Assembly (NCBI GenBank): GCA_001780985.1
Contig: MFJV01000001.1
Span: 581,321 to 629,465 of the forward strand
From: Candidatus Gottesmanbacteria bacterium RIFCSPLOWO2_01_FULL_43_11b
Lineage (GTDB): Bacteria > Patescibacteriota > Microgenomatia > UBA10105 > UBA927
Direction of reading: 5' to 3'
Length of the DNA: 48,145 bases
Shown here: piece after piece, positions 26,312 to 33,084 of the stretch
Numbering within the stretch: position 1 is the first letter of the stretch
Layout of the letters: each line of letters begins with the position of its first letter
Program-made: the position numbers and the translations under genes
Notes under the pieces: model-generated
Told to the model about the DNA's origin: nothing
The model's input: only the letters and a program-made list of their open reading frames with translations
Databases searched by the model: none

Positions 26312-27173
26312 TCAATATTTACGTGCTACGCTGGATACAGAGACCGCAATAGGTGAGCAGGTGACATGGACATTCCCTTTTCCAAGCATATGCTTTAGTG
26401 AAGATGATGTAAGTTGGCCCCTAATAGGTGCACCTCTAGTAGTAGACGAAGAGAACTTAAATCGTTATAGTACTTATTCTGATGGTAATGATGGATACTT
26501 CATCTACAAAAGAACAGAATTAGGATCCCCAGAACCGCTATATCAGGTCGTTGCAACTTATATTGGTAGAAGAATAGGCGTATCCATTGCACAGTCGGCC
26601 ATGATGTTGTCGAGAAATTATCAAGGCAACTTTATTTTAGGAAAAGTTTCTCATTGTCCTTCTATGAAAATGAAGCCTTTAGCCGGGAACGATGATATTC
26701 CTGATGTAAACTTATTAAAACAGTTAAATCCATCCATATTGACAGGAGACGGTGTTTTAAGAGCAGCTTTGCGTGACAGAGATCATCGTTGGAGTCATGT
26801 TATGGTTGGGACAATGACCGATGCGATTCCCTATACTTACGATCATGGTCGTAGCTTTTCAAATGCCGGTAACGATTGGGACGAAAAAAGCTTGTTGAAC
26901 AGTAGTGTCGGATCATATTTTTGGGAGATACGGATGGAACGCCAAGAACTTTTATCTTATATACACAGATTTATAAAAATTCCTAATTGGGAAATTACAG
27001 CTGCCTGCCTTGCTCCCGCATTTTTTCTACAAAGATTTCATATTGCTAACAAGACTTTTTATTTAAAGCGCGCTTCTCAGATGGCATCCTTTCTGATAGC
27101 GTGCAAAAAGACCCTAGAACATGATGTCATGACTTATTATGATGGTCTAGTGAGGACAGTTTCTTATGGCTAA
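26283..27173 (+). CDS. unknown protein between dnaK and dnaJ, faintly HipA/PI3K-kinase-like
   Basis: The 296 residues show no clear family. A central segment [13 protein letters not shown] followed about ten residues later by YTYDHGRSF recalls the catalytic loop and metal motif (D-x-x-x-x-N ... D-H/F-G) of HipA/PI3K-like kinases, but the usual asparagine is replaced. The N-terminal part could hold a substrate-binding lobe ([15 protein letters not shown]). The gene overlaps the previous one by 29 bases and dnaJ by 8, so it is embedded in the operon. A degenerate kinase is a guess. Confidence 0.55.
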   Translation: MKALENNPIDQYLRATLDTETAIGEQVTWTFPFPSICFSEDDVSWPLIGAPLVVDEENLNRYSTYSDGNDGYFIYKRTELGSPEPLYQVVATYIGRRIGVSIAQSAMMLSRNYQGNFILGKVSHCPSMKMKPLAGNDDIPDVNLLKQLNPSILTGDGVLRAALRDRDHRWSHVMVGTMTDAIPYTYDHGRSFSNAGNDWDEKSLLNSSVGSYFWEIRMERQELLSYIHRFIKIPNWEITAACLAPAFFLQRFHIANKTFYLKRASQMASFLIACKKTLEHDVMTYYDGLVRTVSYG

Positions 27174-28038
27174 TAAAAGAGATTATTACGAAATATTAGG
27201 AGTATCCAAGAGTTCTTCGCTTGATGAGATAAAGAAGGCGTATAGGAAGTTGGCTCTCGAGTGGCATCCGGACAGGAACAAAAAGCCGGAGGCAAATGAG
27301 AAGTTTAAGGAAATAAACGAAGCATACGCCGTGCTTTCAAATCCAAACAAAAAACAGCAATATGACCAATTTGGTCATGCCCCTTTCGCCCCCGGAGGCG
27401 GGGGCTACGGCGGGCGGCCGCAACAGGGTCCGTTTACCTACACCTATTATACAGACGGAGGCCAGGAGGGTGGATTTCCATTTGGCTCTGATTTTATCGA
27501 TCCATTTGAAATTTTTGAACAATTTTTCGGCGGGGGATTTGGTCGTTCGGCAGGCTCACGATCTCGTCGGGAGGCCTATCAAATTACGATTGACTTCATG
27601 GATGCGATGAAGGGGGTAACGAAAGAAGTTCACCTTCCCAACGGCAGAAAAACAATTAAAATTCCAGCTGGCGTTGATACAGGATCGCGTATTCGCTTCG
27701 ACGATTTCGATCTGGTTATTGAGGTTCGTCCCGATCGACGTTTTAGGAGAGAGGGAGACGACCTTATCATCGAACAAGAAATTCCCTATTCTTTGGCAGC
27801 GCTGGGTGGAAACATTGACGTGCCCACGATTGATGGGGATGTAAAACTTCGGATTCAACCAGGCACCCAGCCAGGAACACTCATCCGTCTTCGCAGCAAA
27901 GGTACTCCTCACGTACGCGCCTCCGGCCCGCTTCGCAGCGAGGCGAGCCGCGGCGACCAATACGTCCGCATTCAACTGATAGTTCCCACCCATCTCTCTC
28001 GTAGACAGCGAGAGCTTCTCGAAGAATTGGAAATTTGA
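27166..28038 (+). CDS. dnaJ: DnaJ/CbpA-type co-chaperone without zinc domain
   Basis: The 290 residues begin with a complete J domain ([21 protein letters not shown] with the HPD motif, QYDQFGH). A Gly/Phe-rich linker follows, and then the C-terminal peptide-binding domains. There is no CxxCxGxG zinc region, so this is a class II (CbpA-like) protein. It stimulates DnaK ATPase. Family members usually have a short GxGRGDQYV loop near the end. Here the loop is enlarged to [16 protein letters not shown] by a G+C-rich insert at about 27919-27948. Confidence 0.9.
   Translation: MANKRDYYEILGVSKSSSLDEIKKAYRKLALEWHPDRNKKPEANEKFKEINEAYAVLSNPNKKQQYDQFGHAPFAPGGGGYGGRPQQGPFTYTYYTDGGQEGGFPFGSDFIDPFEIFEQFFGGGFGRSAGSRSRREAYQITIDFMDAMKGVTKEVHLPNGRKTIKIPAGVDTGSRIRFDDFDLVIEVRPDRRFRREGDDLIIEQEIPYSLAALGGNIDVPTIDGDVKLRIQPGTQPGTLIRLRSKGTPHVRASGPLRSEASRGDQYVRIQLIVPTHLSRRQRELLEELEI
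27918..27945. repeat. G+C-rich palindromic insert in the dnaJ C-terminal region
   Basis: CGCCTC and GAGGCG enclose an inner GCT-TCGC-AGC. The segment codes for roughly seven to ten residues not expected in the conserved loop before RGDQYV. Confidence 0.6.
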
Positions 28039-28063
28039 CATAAAGACATATTTATGTCATAGT
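28035..28063 (+). promoter_or_regulatory. vapBC promoter with palindromic operator
   Basis: TTGACA (28035), 17 bases and CATAGT (28058) form the promoter. The perfect inverted repeat TGACATAAA-6-TTTATGTCA (28036-28059) fills the space between and includes the dnaJ stop codon. Type II antitoxins commonly autoregulate through such operators. The ATG is 9 bases after the -10. Confidence 0.75.
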
Positions 28064-28072
28064 AAATTCACT

Positions 28073-28309
28073 ATGCAGCTTGTAAGGACAACACTGAGAC
28101 TCCGAAAAGATTTAAAAAAGGCTCTTGAGCGATTAACGGTGGAACATGACACCAGTTTACAGCGTATTTTCCATGAAGCGCTTGAGATGTATGTAGCGGG
28201 GAAAACTAAGCGTAAAGCCAAGCGCATTGTCTTTCATACGCACGATTTAGGGGAACCACTTGATAACCTCACAAGAGCAGATTTCTATCCAGGGCCGCAT
28301 GTTAGTTGA
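28073..28309 (+). CDS. vapB: ribbon-helix-helix antitoxin of a VapBC-type pair
   Basis: The 78 residues begin with a ribbon-helix-helix domain (VRTTLRLRKDLKKALERLTVEHDTSLQRIFHEALEMYV). A basic stretch and a toxin-wrapping tail (HTHDLGEPLDNLTRADFYPG) follow. The end overlaps the PIN toxin start by 11 bases, the usual antitoxin-first coupling. The palindrome just upstream is the likely binding site for autoregulation. The RHH fold is one of several VapB folds, so the symbol is at family level. Confidence 0.8.
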   Translation: MQLVRTTLRLRKDLKKALERLTVEHDTSLQRIFHEALEMYVAGKTKRKAKRIVFHTHDLGEPLDNLTRADFYPGPHVS

Positions 28310-28724
28310 CAGTAATATCATTGTTTACGCCATTAATACCTCTTCTCCAAAACACAAAAGAGCACAGGAGTTTTGTCAGCAAAAGAAATCTAACCTTGTT
28401 GTTACTCATCAAAATGTACTCGAGTCGTTACGAGTGCTCACCCATCCAAAATTTTCTCATCCCATGGCCGCCAGAAGCGCTCTTCGCGCTGTCAATGCTA
28501 TCGTTTCTGCGTTTTCATTGATTACGCCGCTCTATGAAACACTAGAAATAACCCAGATGTTTATGAAAGAGCATTCGCTTGTTGCAGACAAAATATTCGA
28601 TGCGTACCTTGTAGCAACGATGCTTACCCATGGCATAACCGAGATTGCAACAGATAACGAGCGGGATTTTGCACTATACCGAGGCATCAAAGTAGTTAAC
28701 CCTTTTCGAACGAGAGGGAATTAG
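28299..28724 (+). CDS. vapC: PIN-domain toxin of a VapBC-type pair
   Basis: I choose the ATG at 28299 (MLVDSNIIVYAINTS) rather than the listed 28260, because the PIN domain begins there. The 141 residues contain the acidic metal-binding positions: Asp in LVDSNIIVYA, Glu in QNVLESLRV, Asp in VADKIFDAYLVA and Asp in IATDNERDF. PIN toxins are Mg-dependent RNases that cut tRNA or rRNA when freed from the antitoxin. The gene overlaps vapB. It ends just before a convergent GNAT gene. Confidence 0.87.
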   Translation: MLVDSNIIVYAINTSSPKHKRAQEFCQQKKSNLVVTHQNVLESLRVLTHPKFSHPMAARSALRAVNAIVSAFSLITPLYETLEITQMFMKEHSLVADKIFDAYLVATMLTHGITEIATDNERDFALYRGIKVVNPFRTRGN

Positions 28725-28731
28725 AAATGCG

Positions 28732-29364
28732 TTACCGTTTAGTTAAACCAACCCCAGTGAAACGAGTAACGAATCCAATTCTTTTATAAAATTGATTTGG
28801 ATAGGTTCCCTCTTCTGTAGAAATAGAATGTACGATGTTACCCATTTGTTGCGACTGATGAACCGCATATAGCGTGGCAAGTTTGCCGAATCCACCCCCT
28901 CGTTCCGTTTGTAGTGACCCAACATTCGAAATATAGCCAACGCCTTCAAAACTATGTAATAGCGAGGTGGCAACCGGCTGTTTTTCATCATAAACAGTAA
29001 AATATTGAACCCTGTTTGACGTACTAAATTTCAACCAAGCCTGCCGATAATTTTCAAGGTAATCCTTTACTGATCCATATGGGTTTTGAGGGTCGTTGGG
29101 CTGTAAAGAAGCATCCCATGTAGATAGAAAAACCTCGAGTGCCTTTTGATCCTCAACTTTTCTTACTGAGGAAAAACGTGATTGATCAACAGGAGTCCCT
29201 TCAAAAAACATCCAGCTATCTTCCCATGTTCGCGTGTAGCCATGCTCTATAAATTTTTCCAATTCTTCTATCAAAGGTGAGCTATTTTCAAAATATAGTA
29301 TAGGAGATTTACCAAAAGCATGAAACTGATACTCTAATTCAGCGAATTCTTCATTAGATAGCAT
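28732..29364 (-). CDS. GNAT-family N-acetyltransferase
   Basis: In this 210-residue protein the C-terminal half is a GNAT domain. The acetyl-CoA loop is QTERGGGFGKLATLYAVHQS (R-G-G-G-F-G), followed by STEEGTYPNQFYKRIGF, the usual end of the fold. The N-terminal ~100 residues form a second domain, possibly a degenerate GNAT repeat. It is not the short type of GNAT toxin (TacT/AtaT). It follows the small gene at 29570 by eight bases on the same strand and probably shares its promoter. The substrate is unknown. Confidence 0.82.
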   Translation of the reverse strand: MLSNEEFAELEYQFHAFGKSPILYFENSSPLIEELEKFIEHGYTRTWEDSWMFFEGTPVDQSRFSSVRKVEDQKALEVFLSTWDASLQPNDPQNPYGSVKDYLENYRQAWLKFSTSNRVQYFTVYDEKQPVATSLLHSFEGVGYISNVGSLQTERGGGFGKLATLYAVHQSQQMGNIVHSISTEEGTYPNQFYKRIGFVTRFTGVGLTKR

Positions 29365-29372
29365 CCTGTTTA

Positions 29373-29570
29373 TTAAAGCAAAATTACAATAGGGAGCGGC
29401 ATTTTTTCCGTATGTGAAACTGTTGCGAACGGAAGTGTAATGAGTTCGTCAAACTCAACCCCCGTCTGAAGCCGTTGATATATGGCTAAAAAATCGTAAT
29501 TAGTCAAGGTAGCCTCTTTTCCTATATTAGCAGTTTTGGCTTTAGGATCTCCTGATTCATGTATTGTCAT
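29373..29570 (-). CDS. small unknown protein upstream of the GNAT gene
   Basis: The listed ORF uses TTG at 29576. The ATG at 29570 (MTIHESGDPKAKTAN) is preferred since it lies 8 bases behind a good promoter. The 65 residues are soluble, with no recognisable domain, and end in a short hydrophobic tail (MPLPIVILL). The strong promoter and the operon-like position with the GNAT gene support expression. It could be a small partner or a truncated gene. I cannot assign a function. Confidence 0.5.
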   Translation of the reverse strand: MTIHESGDPKAKTANIGKEATLTNYDFLAIYQRLQTGVEFDELITLPFATVSHTEKMPLPIVILL

Positions 29571-29578
29571 TACCAAGG

Positions 29579-29607
29579 ATTATATGAGCGAGGAGTTGTA
29601 AAATCAA
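29579..29607 (-). promoter_or_regulatory. promoter of the small gene/GNAT unit
   Basis: The minus strand reads TTGATT, 17 bases, TATAAT, then 8 bases to the ATG at 29570. It is divergent from the antitoxin promoter only 6 bases away. Confidence 0.65.
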
Positions 29608-29613
29608 ATGGGC

Positions 29614-29647
29614 TTGACAGGGCACCAAAAGGTACTATAATAGTACC
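29614..29647 (+). promoter_or_regulatory. RelBE-like module promoter and operator
   Basis: TTGACA (29614), 16 bases and TATAAT (29636) lie before the antitoxin ATG at 29650. The perfect palindrome GGTACTAT-A-ATAGTACC (29631-29647) covers the -10, so binding there would block transcription. Confidence 0.75.
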
Positions 29648-29649
29648 AT

Positions 29650-29922
29650 ATGGATACCATTTCATCTGCAACCGTCAAGGTAAATCTTCCCACAGGTATT
29701 TTGCGCAATACCAAGAGTGAAGCAAACAGGATTGGTATTTCAGTCCAAGATTTCATTCGTATGCTTTTATCTACGTATTTTGCCCGTTCCGGGTCTATCC
29801 GCGCGATCTCTCGCGATGAGGAACTCTTTGATCGCGCACAAAGCGAGATTGCCAAAGGGCAATATACCCGTGTGACTTCAGCAAAAAAACTCCGCCAATA
29901 TCTCGACTCTCTCGACCAATAA
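29650..29922 (+). CDS. RHH-type antitoxin (RelB/DinJ-like)
   Basis: The 90 residues begin with a ribbon-helix-helix start (ATVKVNLPTGILRNTKSEANRIGISVQDFIRMLL). The tail rich in charged residues (YTRVTSAKKLRQYLDSLDQ) would bind the toxin. The ATG lies 8 bases after TATAAT, and the promoter palindrome is the probable operator. It precedes the toxin-like gene by 12 bases in the normal order. Confidence 0.75.
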   Translation: MDTISSATVKVNLPTGILRNTKSEANRIGISVQDFIRMLLSTYFARSGSIRAISRDEELFDRAQSEIAKGQYTRVTSAKKLRQYLDSLDQ

Positions 29923-29934
29923 TCTCCGCGGAAA

Positions 29935-30117
29935 ATGGTAAGAAAGCAGCTTGCTCTTTTCCAAACAAATCCCGTTCATCCGTCGCTCCGACTTCATAAA
30001 ATCGGAAGTCGTCAATTTTGGTCAATATCTGTTGATAAAAGTATTCGCATTTTAATTCTCTTTGAAAAAGATAGGATTTGGGTATACCACATCGGGAAGC
30101 ATGAAGATGTGTATTAA
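29935..30117 (+). CDS. RelE/YafQ-like toxin, apparently lacking its N-terminus
   Basis: The 60 residues match the second half of RelE/YafQ-like mRNA interferases: ALFQTNPVHPSLRLHKI, then FWSISVDKSIRILILFEKD and the terminal WVYHIGKHEDVY with its conserved histidine. Usual members have about 85-90 residues and begin with two helices. Here the frame is closed by TAA only 13 bases upstream of the ATG, so the first helices are missing. It may be a minimal toxin or a decayed one. Confidence 0.7.
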   Translation: MVRKQLALFQTNPVHPSLRLHKIGSRQFWSISVDKSIRILILFEKDRIWVYHIGKHEDVY

Positions 30118-30121
30118 ATTA

Positions 30122-30150
30122 TTGCAAGAACTTGATGTCTAATATATAAT
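30122..30150 (+). promoter_or_regulatory. nusA operon promoter
   Basis: TTGCAA (30122-30127), exactly 17 bases, TATAAT (30145-30150). Transcription should start near 30157, about 150 bases before nusA. Confidence 0.75.
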
Positions 30151-30162
30151 AGGGTTTGTTGA

Positions 30163-30312
30163 ATGAGAAGAAGGTGGGGATACCCGCCTTTTTTTATAAG
30201 TGAATACCCGCCGCAATTTACTTTGCGCCTCAAGTCGCTTGCTATTCGCAGGCGGCGCAAAGAGCATTTGCTGGCGGGTACAGAGACCGCTAGCCGTTTC
30301 ATTAAGAAATGA
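30163..30312 (+). CDS. possible leader ORF overlapping nusA start (ATGA)
   Basis: ATG at 30163 opens a 49-codon frame that runs through all leader hairpins. It ends in TGA overlapping the nusA ATG as ATGA, the arrangement used for translational coupling. The product (MRRRWGYPPFF...) is arginine/proline-rich and resembles no family I know. It may be chance, since the DNA is shaped by hairpins. Confidence 0.25.
   Translation: MRRRWGYPPFFISEYPPQFTLRLKSLAIRRRRKEHLLAGTETASRFIKK
30173..30195 (+). terminator. early terminator/attenuator in the nusA leader
   Basis: GGTGGG-GATA-CCCGCC folds into a 6-pair stem with one G-T pair, followed by seven T residues. It lies only about 16 bases after the predicted start site, so it would stop most transcripts unless overridden. 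Confidence 0.65.
30205..30280 (+). promoter_or_regulatory. structured nusA leader
   Basis: The outer arms TACCCGCC (30205-30212) and GGCGGGTA (30273-30280) are perfectly complementary. Inside, CTTTGCGCC (30221-30229) pairs with GGCGCAAAG (30254-30262). The segment TACCCGCC also occurs at 30181-30188 in the terminator, so GGCGGGTA could pair with either copy. No known riboswitch is recognised. Confidence 0.6.
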
Positions 30313-31313
30313 AGCCGGCTGCGGATACTAGTATGCCAGCAATCGTAAGATCAGAATTTGCATTAGCGTTAAATCAAGTCGCCACAGAGCGTGGGATTGA
30401 CCCCACTGTGGTCTTGGAGACCATTAAAGCCGCAATTCTAGCAGCGTACCGCAAAGATTACGGGATTGAAGAGCTTGAACTATTGACTGTTGAACTTAAC
30501 CCCGACTCAGGTGAAGCTAAAATCCTCAAAGACGGAAAAGACATTACTCCCCCGGGATTTGGTCGTATTGCCGCACAAACAGCCAAACAAGTCATTCTCC
30601 AGCGTATTCGAGAGGCTGAAAAGCAGGCAGTATTAACCGACTACCAAACCAAAGTCGGAACGATTGTTTCCGGTATGGTGCTTCGCTTCGATGGTCCGAC
30701 AGTTATTGTCGAGATTGGTCGAGCTCAGGCAGTCATGCCTCCGCAAGAACAAAATCCGGCAGAGCGCTATCACCTCAACCAGCGCCTTACCTTCTATATA
30801 GAAGGAATACGAGAAACCATGCGCGGAAGCGAAATTATCGTTTCCCGTGCTCACAAAGGACTTGTTGAAGGCCTCTTTAAACGCGAAGTTCCTGAGGTTA
30901 GTCAAGGGTCAGTAGAACTTAGAGTTGTTGCCCGGGAAGCCGGCGGAAGAACCAAAGTTGCAGTATTTTCCAATCAACCAGGGGTTGATCCTGTTGGTTC
31001 TTGTGTCGGGCAGAAAGGTGTCCGGGTCCAGGCTGTTATCGGTGAACTTGGCAATAATGAAAAAGTTGATATTATCCAGTGGAGTGATGATGCAAAACAG
31101 TTTATTATGGCGGCACTGGCTCCTGCAAAAGACCTCGAAGTTGTTTTAGACGAAAAGAAAAAATCAGCAGAAGTATTAGCTCCGGACGACCAACTTTCGC
31201 TTGCTATTGGCCGTGACGGACAAAATGTGCGGCTTGCTGCAAAACTTACAGGCTGGAAAATTGATATTAAAGGCAAGAGTGTACCGGTTGAATCCACACC
31301 TCAAGCGGTATGA
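30309..31313 (+). CDS. nusA: transcription termination/antitermination factor NusA
   Basis: The 334 residues comprise an N-terminal RNA-polymerase-binding domain (ALALNQVATERGIDPTVVLETIKAAILAAYRKDYG), an S1 domain (GTIVSGMVLRFDGPTVIVEIG) and two KH domains (VGSCVGQKGVRVQAVIGEL, LSLAIGRDGQNVRLAAKLTGW). It lacks the C-terminal acidic repeats of E. coli NusA. NusA modulates pausing and termination. The next gene is infB, the common nusA-infB order. An alternative start is M9 (MPAIVRSEF). The leader carries a terminator, so feedback by NusA on its own leader is conceivable. Confidence 0.95.
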   Translation: MKPAADTSMPAIVRSEFALALNQVATERGIDPTVVLETIKAAILAAYRKDYGIEELELLTVELNPDSGEAKILKDGKDITPPGFGRIAAQTAKQVILQRIREAEKQAVLTDYQTKVGTIVSGMVLRFDGPTVIVEIGRAQAVMPPQEQNPAERYHLNQRLTFYIEGIRETMRGSEIIVSRAHKGLVEGLFKREVPEVSQGSVELRVVAREAGGRTKVAVFSNQPGVDPVGSCVGQKGVRVQAVIGELGNNEKVDIIQWSDDAKQFIMAALAPAKDLEVVLDEKKKSAEVLAPDDQLSLAIGRDGQNVRLAAKLTGWKIDIKGKSVPVESTPQAV

Positions 31314-31319
31314 AACAGT

Positions 31320-32768
31320 ATGTTGAAAACAAAGATACAGCGTCCTCCTGTCGTTGCCGTTCTCGGGCACGTTGACCACGGAAAAACAACTCTCCTTGAC
31401 CATATTAGAAAATCAAATGTTGCAGCTAGGGAGCATGGGGGCATTACCCAACATATCGGCGCCTACCAAATTACTCTTAAAGATCGGAAAATTACCTTTA
31501 TTGATACTCCGGGTCACGAGGCTTTTGCCAAAATGCGATCTCGGGGAGCGGTGGCTTCTGATATAGCTATTTTAGTTGTCGCAGCAGACGACTCAGTAAA
31601 GCCCCAAACAGTTGAGTCAATTACGCAAATTAAGGCTGCAGGGGTGCCAATTATCGTTGCCATCAATAAAATTGACTTACCGGGAGCAAATGTCGATAAG
31701 GTGAAATCAGATTTAGCTAAGGTAGGGGTGCAAGTTGAAGGGTTTGGCGGAGATATTCCCTTTACCCAGCTTTCGGCAAAAACAGGAAAAGGGATACCGG
31801 AACTTTTGGATCTTATTCTCCTTGTTTCCGAGATGAATGACCTTAAGAGTGATTCAAAAGCTCCATTTGAATCTGTGATTATTGAAACAAAAATCGATAA
31901 GGGCAAAGGTCTTGTTGCAACCCTCATTGTTAAACAAGGATCGTTAGCAGTCGGAACACCTCTTTTTGAAGGAGCAAAAAACATTGGTCGGGTAAGAGCG
32001 CTTATTAACGAAAAAGGAGAAAGACTCGATGTGCTTAACCCCGGTGATCCTGCAGAAGTTTTAGGTTTTTCTAAACTTCCTTCTATCGGAGCTTTGGTTC
32101 ATGAATCCGCGCAGGCAGAAAAACAAATACTTCAGGCTCAAGTACCCGCAAGAGACCTCGCCGGATTTATGGCAGCGATGGCAGAGGCAGATAAAAAGAA
32201 GCTGACAATTCTCTTAAAAGCTGATACAGCAGGTTCCCTTGAAGCAATTGTTGCCTCACTACCAAAAGATCGTGTTGTTATTGTGCGACGGGATTTGGGA
32301 GACATAACAGAAGCGGATATTTTAGACGCAAAATCAAGTAAGGCATTCGTTGTCGGGTTTAACGTCAAAGCGGCACCTTCGATTGAAAAGCTTGCCCGCA
32401 CGGAAAAAGTCGTCTATAGAACATACACGATTATCTATGAGCTTCTTAAAGAGTTAGGAGATGTTGTTGAAGGTCTTGAAGAAATTCTTGCTCCGGAAAG
32501 AGAGCTTGGAATAGGTCAAATTATTGCAGAGTTTCCCTATGAAAATTTACGTGTTGCCGGTACAAAAGTTCTTTCTGGAAGACTCGCCCGCGGGGACACA
32601 GTCAAAATCGTGCGTAAAGAGGAAGAAGTAGCCCGGGGAAAGATCAAATCTATGAAAAAAGTTAAAGAAGAAGTCAATAAAGTGGAAGAAGGGGCGGATT
32701 GTGGCATTTTGTTCGATAAAAAAGTTGACTTTGAGCTTGGTGATGCTATAATCGCGGTCACGATCTAG
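31320..32768 (+). CDS. infB: translation initiation factor IF-2 (short form)
   Basis: The 482 residues contain the GTPase domain with GHVDHGKTTL, DTPGHEAF, AINKID and QLSAKTGKG, followed by the beta-barrel and C-terminal domains that hold the initiator tRNA. The long variable N-terminal region of other bacteria is missing, so this is a minimal form. IF-2 brings fMet-tRNA to the 30S subunit. It starts six bases after the nusA stop. Confidence 0.96.
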   Translation: MLKTKIQRPPVVAVLGHVDHGKTTLLDHIRKSNVAAREHGGITQHIGAYQITLKDRKITFIDTPGHEAFAKMRSRGAVASDIAILVVAADDSVKPQTVESITQIKAAGVPIIVAINKIDLPGANVDKVKSDLAKVGVQVEGFGGDIPFTQLSAKTGKGIPELLDLILLVSEMNDLKSDSKAPFESVIIETKIDKGKGLVATLIVKQGSLAVGTPLFEGAKNIGRVRALINEKGERLDVLNPGDPAEVLGFSKLPSIGALVHESAQAEKQILQAQVPARDLAGFMAAMAEADKKKLTILLKADTAGSLEAIVASLPKDRVVIVRRDLGDITEADILDAKSSKAFVVGFNVKAAPSIEKLARTEKVVYRTYTIIYELLKELGDVVEGLEEILAPERELGIGQIIAEFPYENLRVAGTKVLSGRLARGDTVKIVRKEEEVARGKIKSMKKVKEEVNKVEEGADCGILFDKKVDFELGDAIIAVTI

Positions 32769-32784
32769 AGCTATAGAACACTGT

Positions 32785-33075
32785 ATGGGAGCGCTCAAAG
32801 TTTTATATCATGAGGGTTGGGAGGCAATTATCGTTGAGGAAGGTGAAGTTTTAAAATTTTGGAAAAACGTAGATTTGCCAAATAAAGAAACAGTATTTGC
32901 ATTAGTTCATCAACATGATGTGCCTGGAGAAGTTAATATAAGAGTTGAATTATCAGAAGGCGGACACAGAGAGGCTCATGTTTATCATGGCAGACTTGGT
33001 GAGGGTGGTGTTGTAGATTTTGGTACTCCTGGCATTGGAGTGACCATTGCTCATGAGGCTGGTCGGAGAAAATAA
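32785..33075 (+). CDS. unknown small beta-rich protein
   Basis: The 96 residues contain alternating charged and hydrophobic positions, several Gly-rich turns and four histidines (VHQHDVPGEVNI, GGHREAHVYHG). I see no signal peptide, no membrane segment and no family I can name. The ATG is 9 bases after a TATAGA, a possible -10, and the gene sits between infB and the DHH gene in the same direction. It is probably real given spacing and length. The place normally held by rbfA in this operon is occupied by this unrelated protein. Confidence 0.5.
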   Translation: MGALKVLYHEGWEAIIVEEGEVLKFWKNVDLPNKETVFALVHQHDVPGEVNIRVELSEGGHREAHVYHGRLGEGGVVDFGTPGIGVTIAHEAGRRK

Positions 33076-33084
33076 GAGGTGAGT

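Noticed and set aside
27388-27405. GCCCCC-GGAGGC-GGGGGC palindrome in the dnaJ Gly/Phe linker
   Set aside because: It codes for the glycine run expected in this linker, so it need not be an inserted element.
30114-30302. Minus-strand 62-residue ORF upstream of nusA
   Set aside because: It arises from the hairpins of the nusA leader. No promoter or family pattern supports it.
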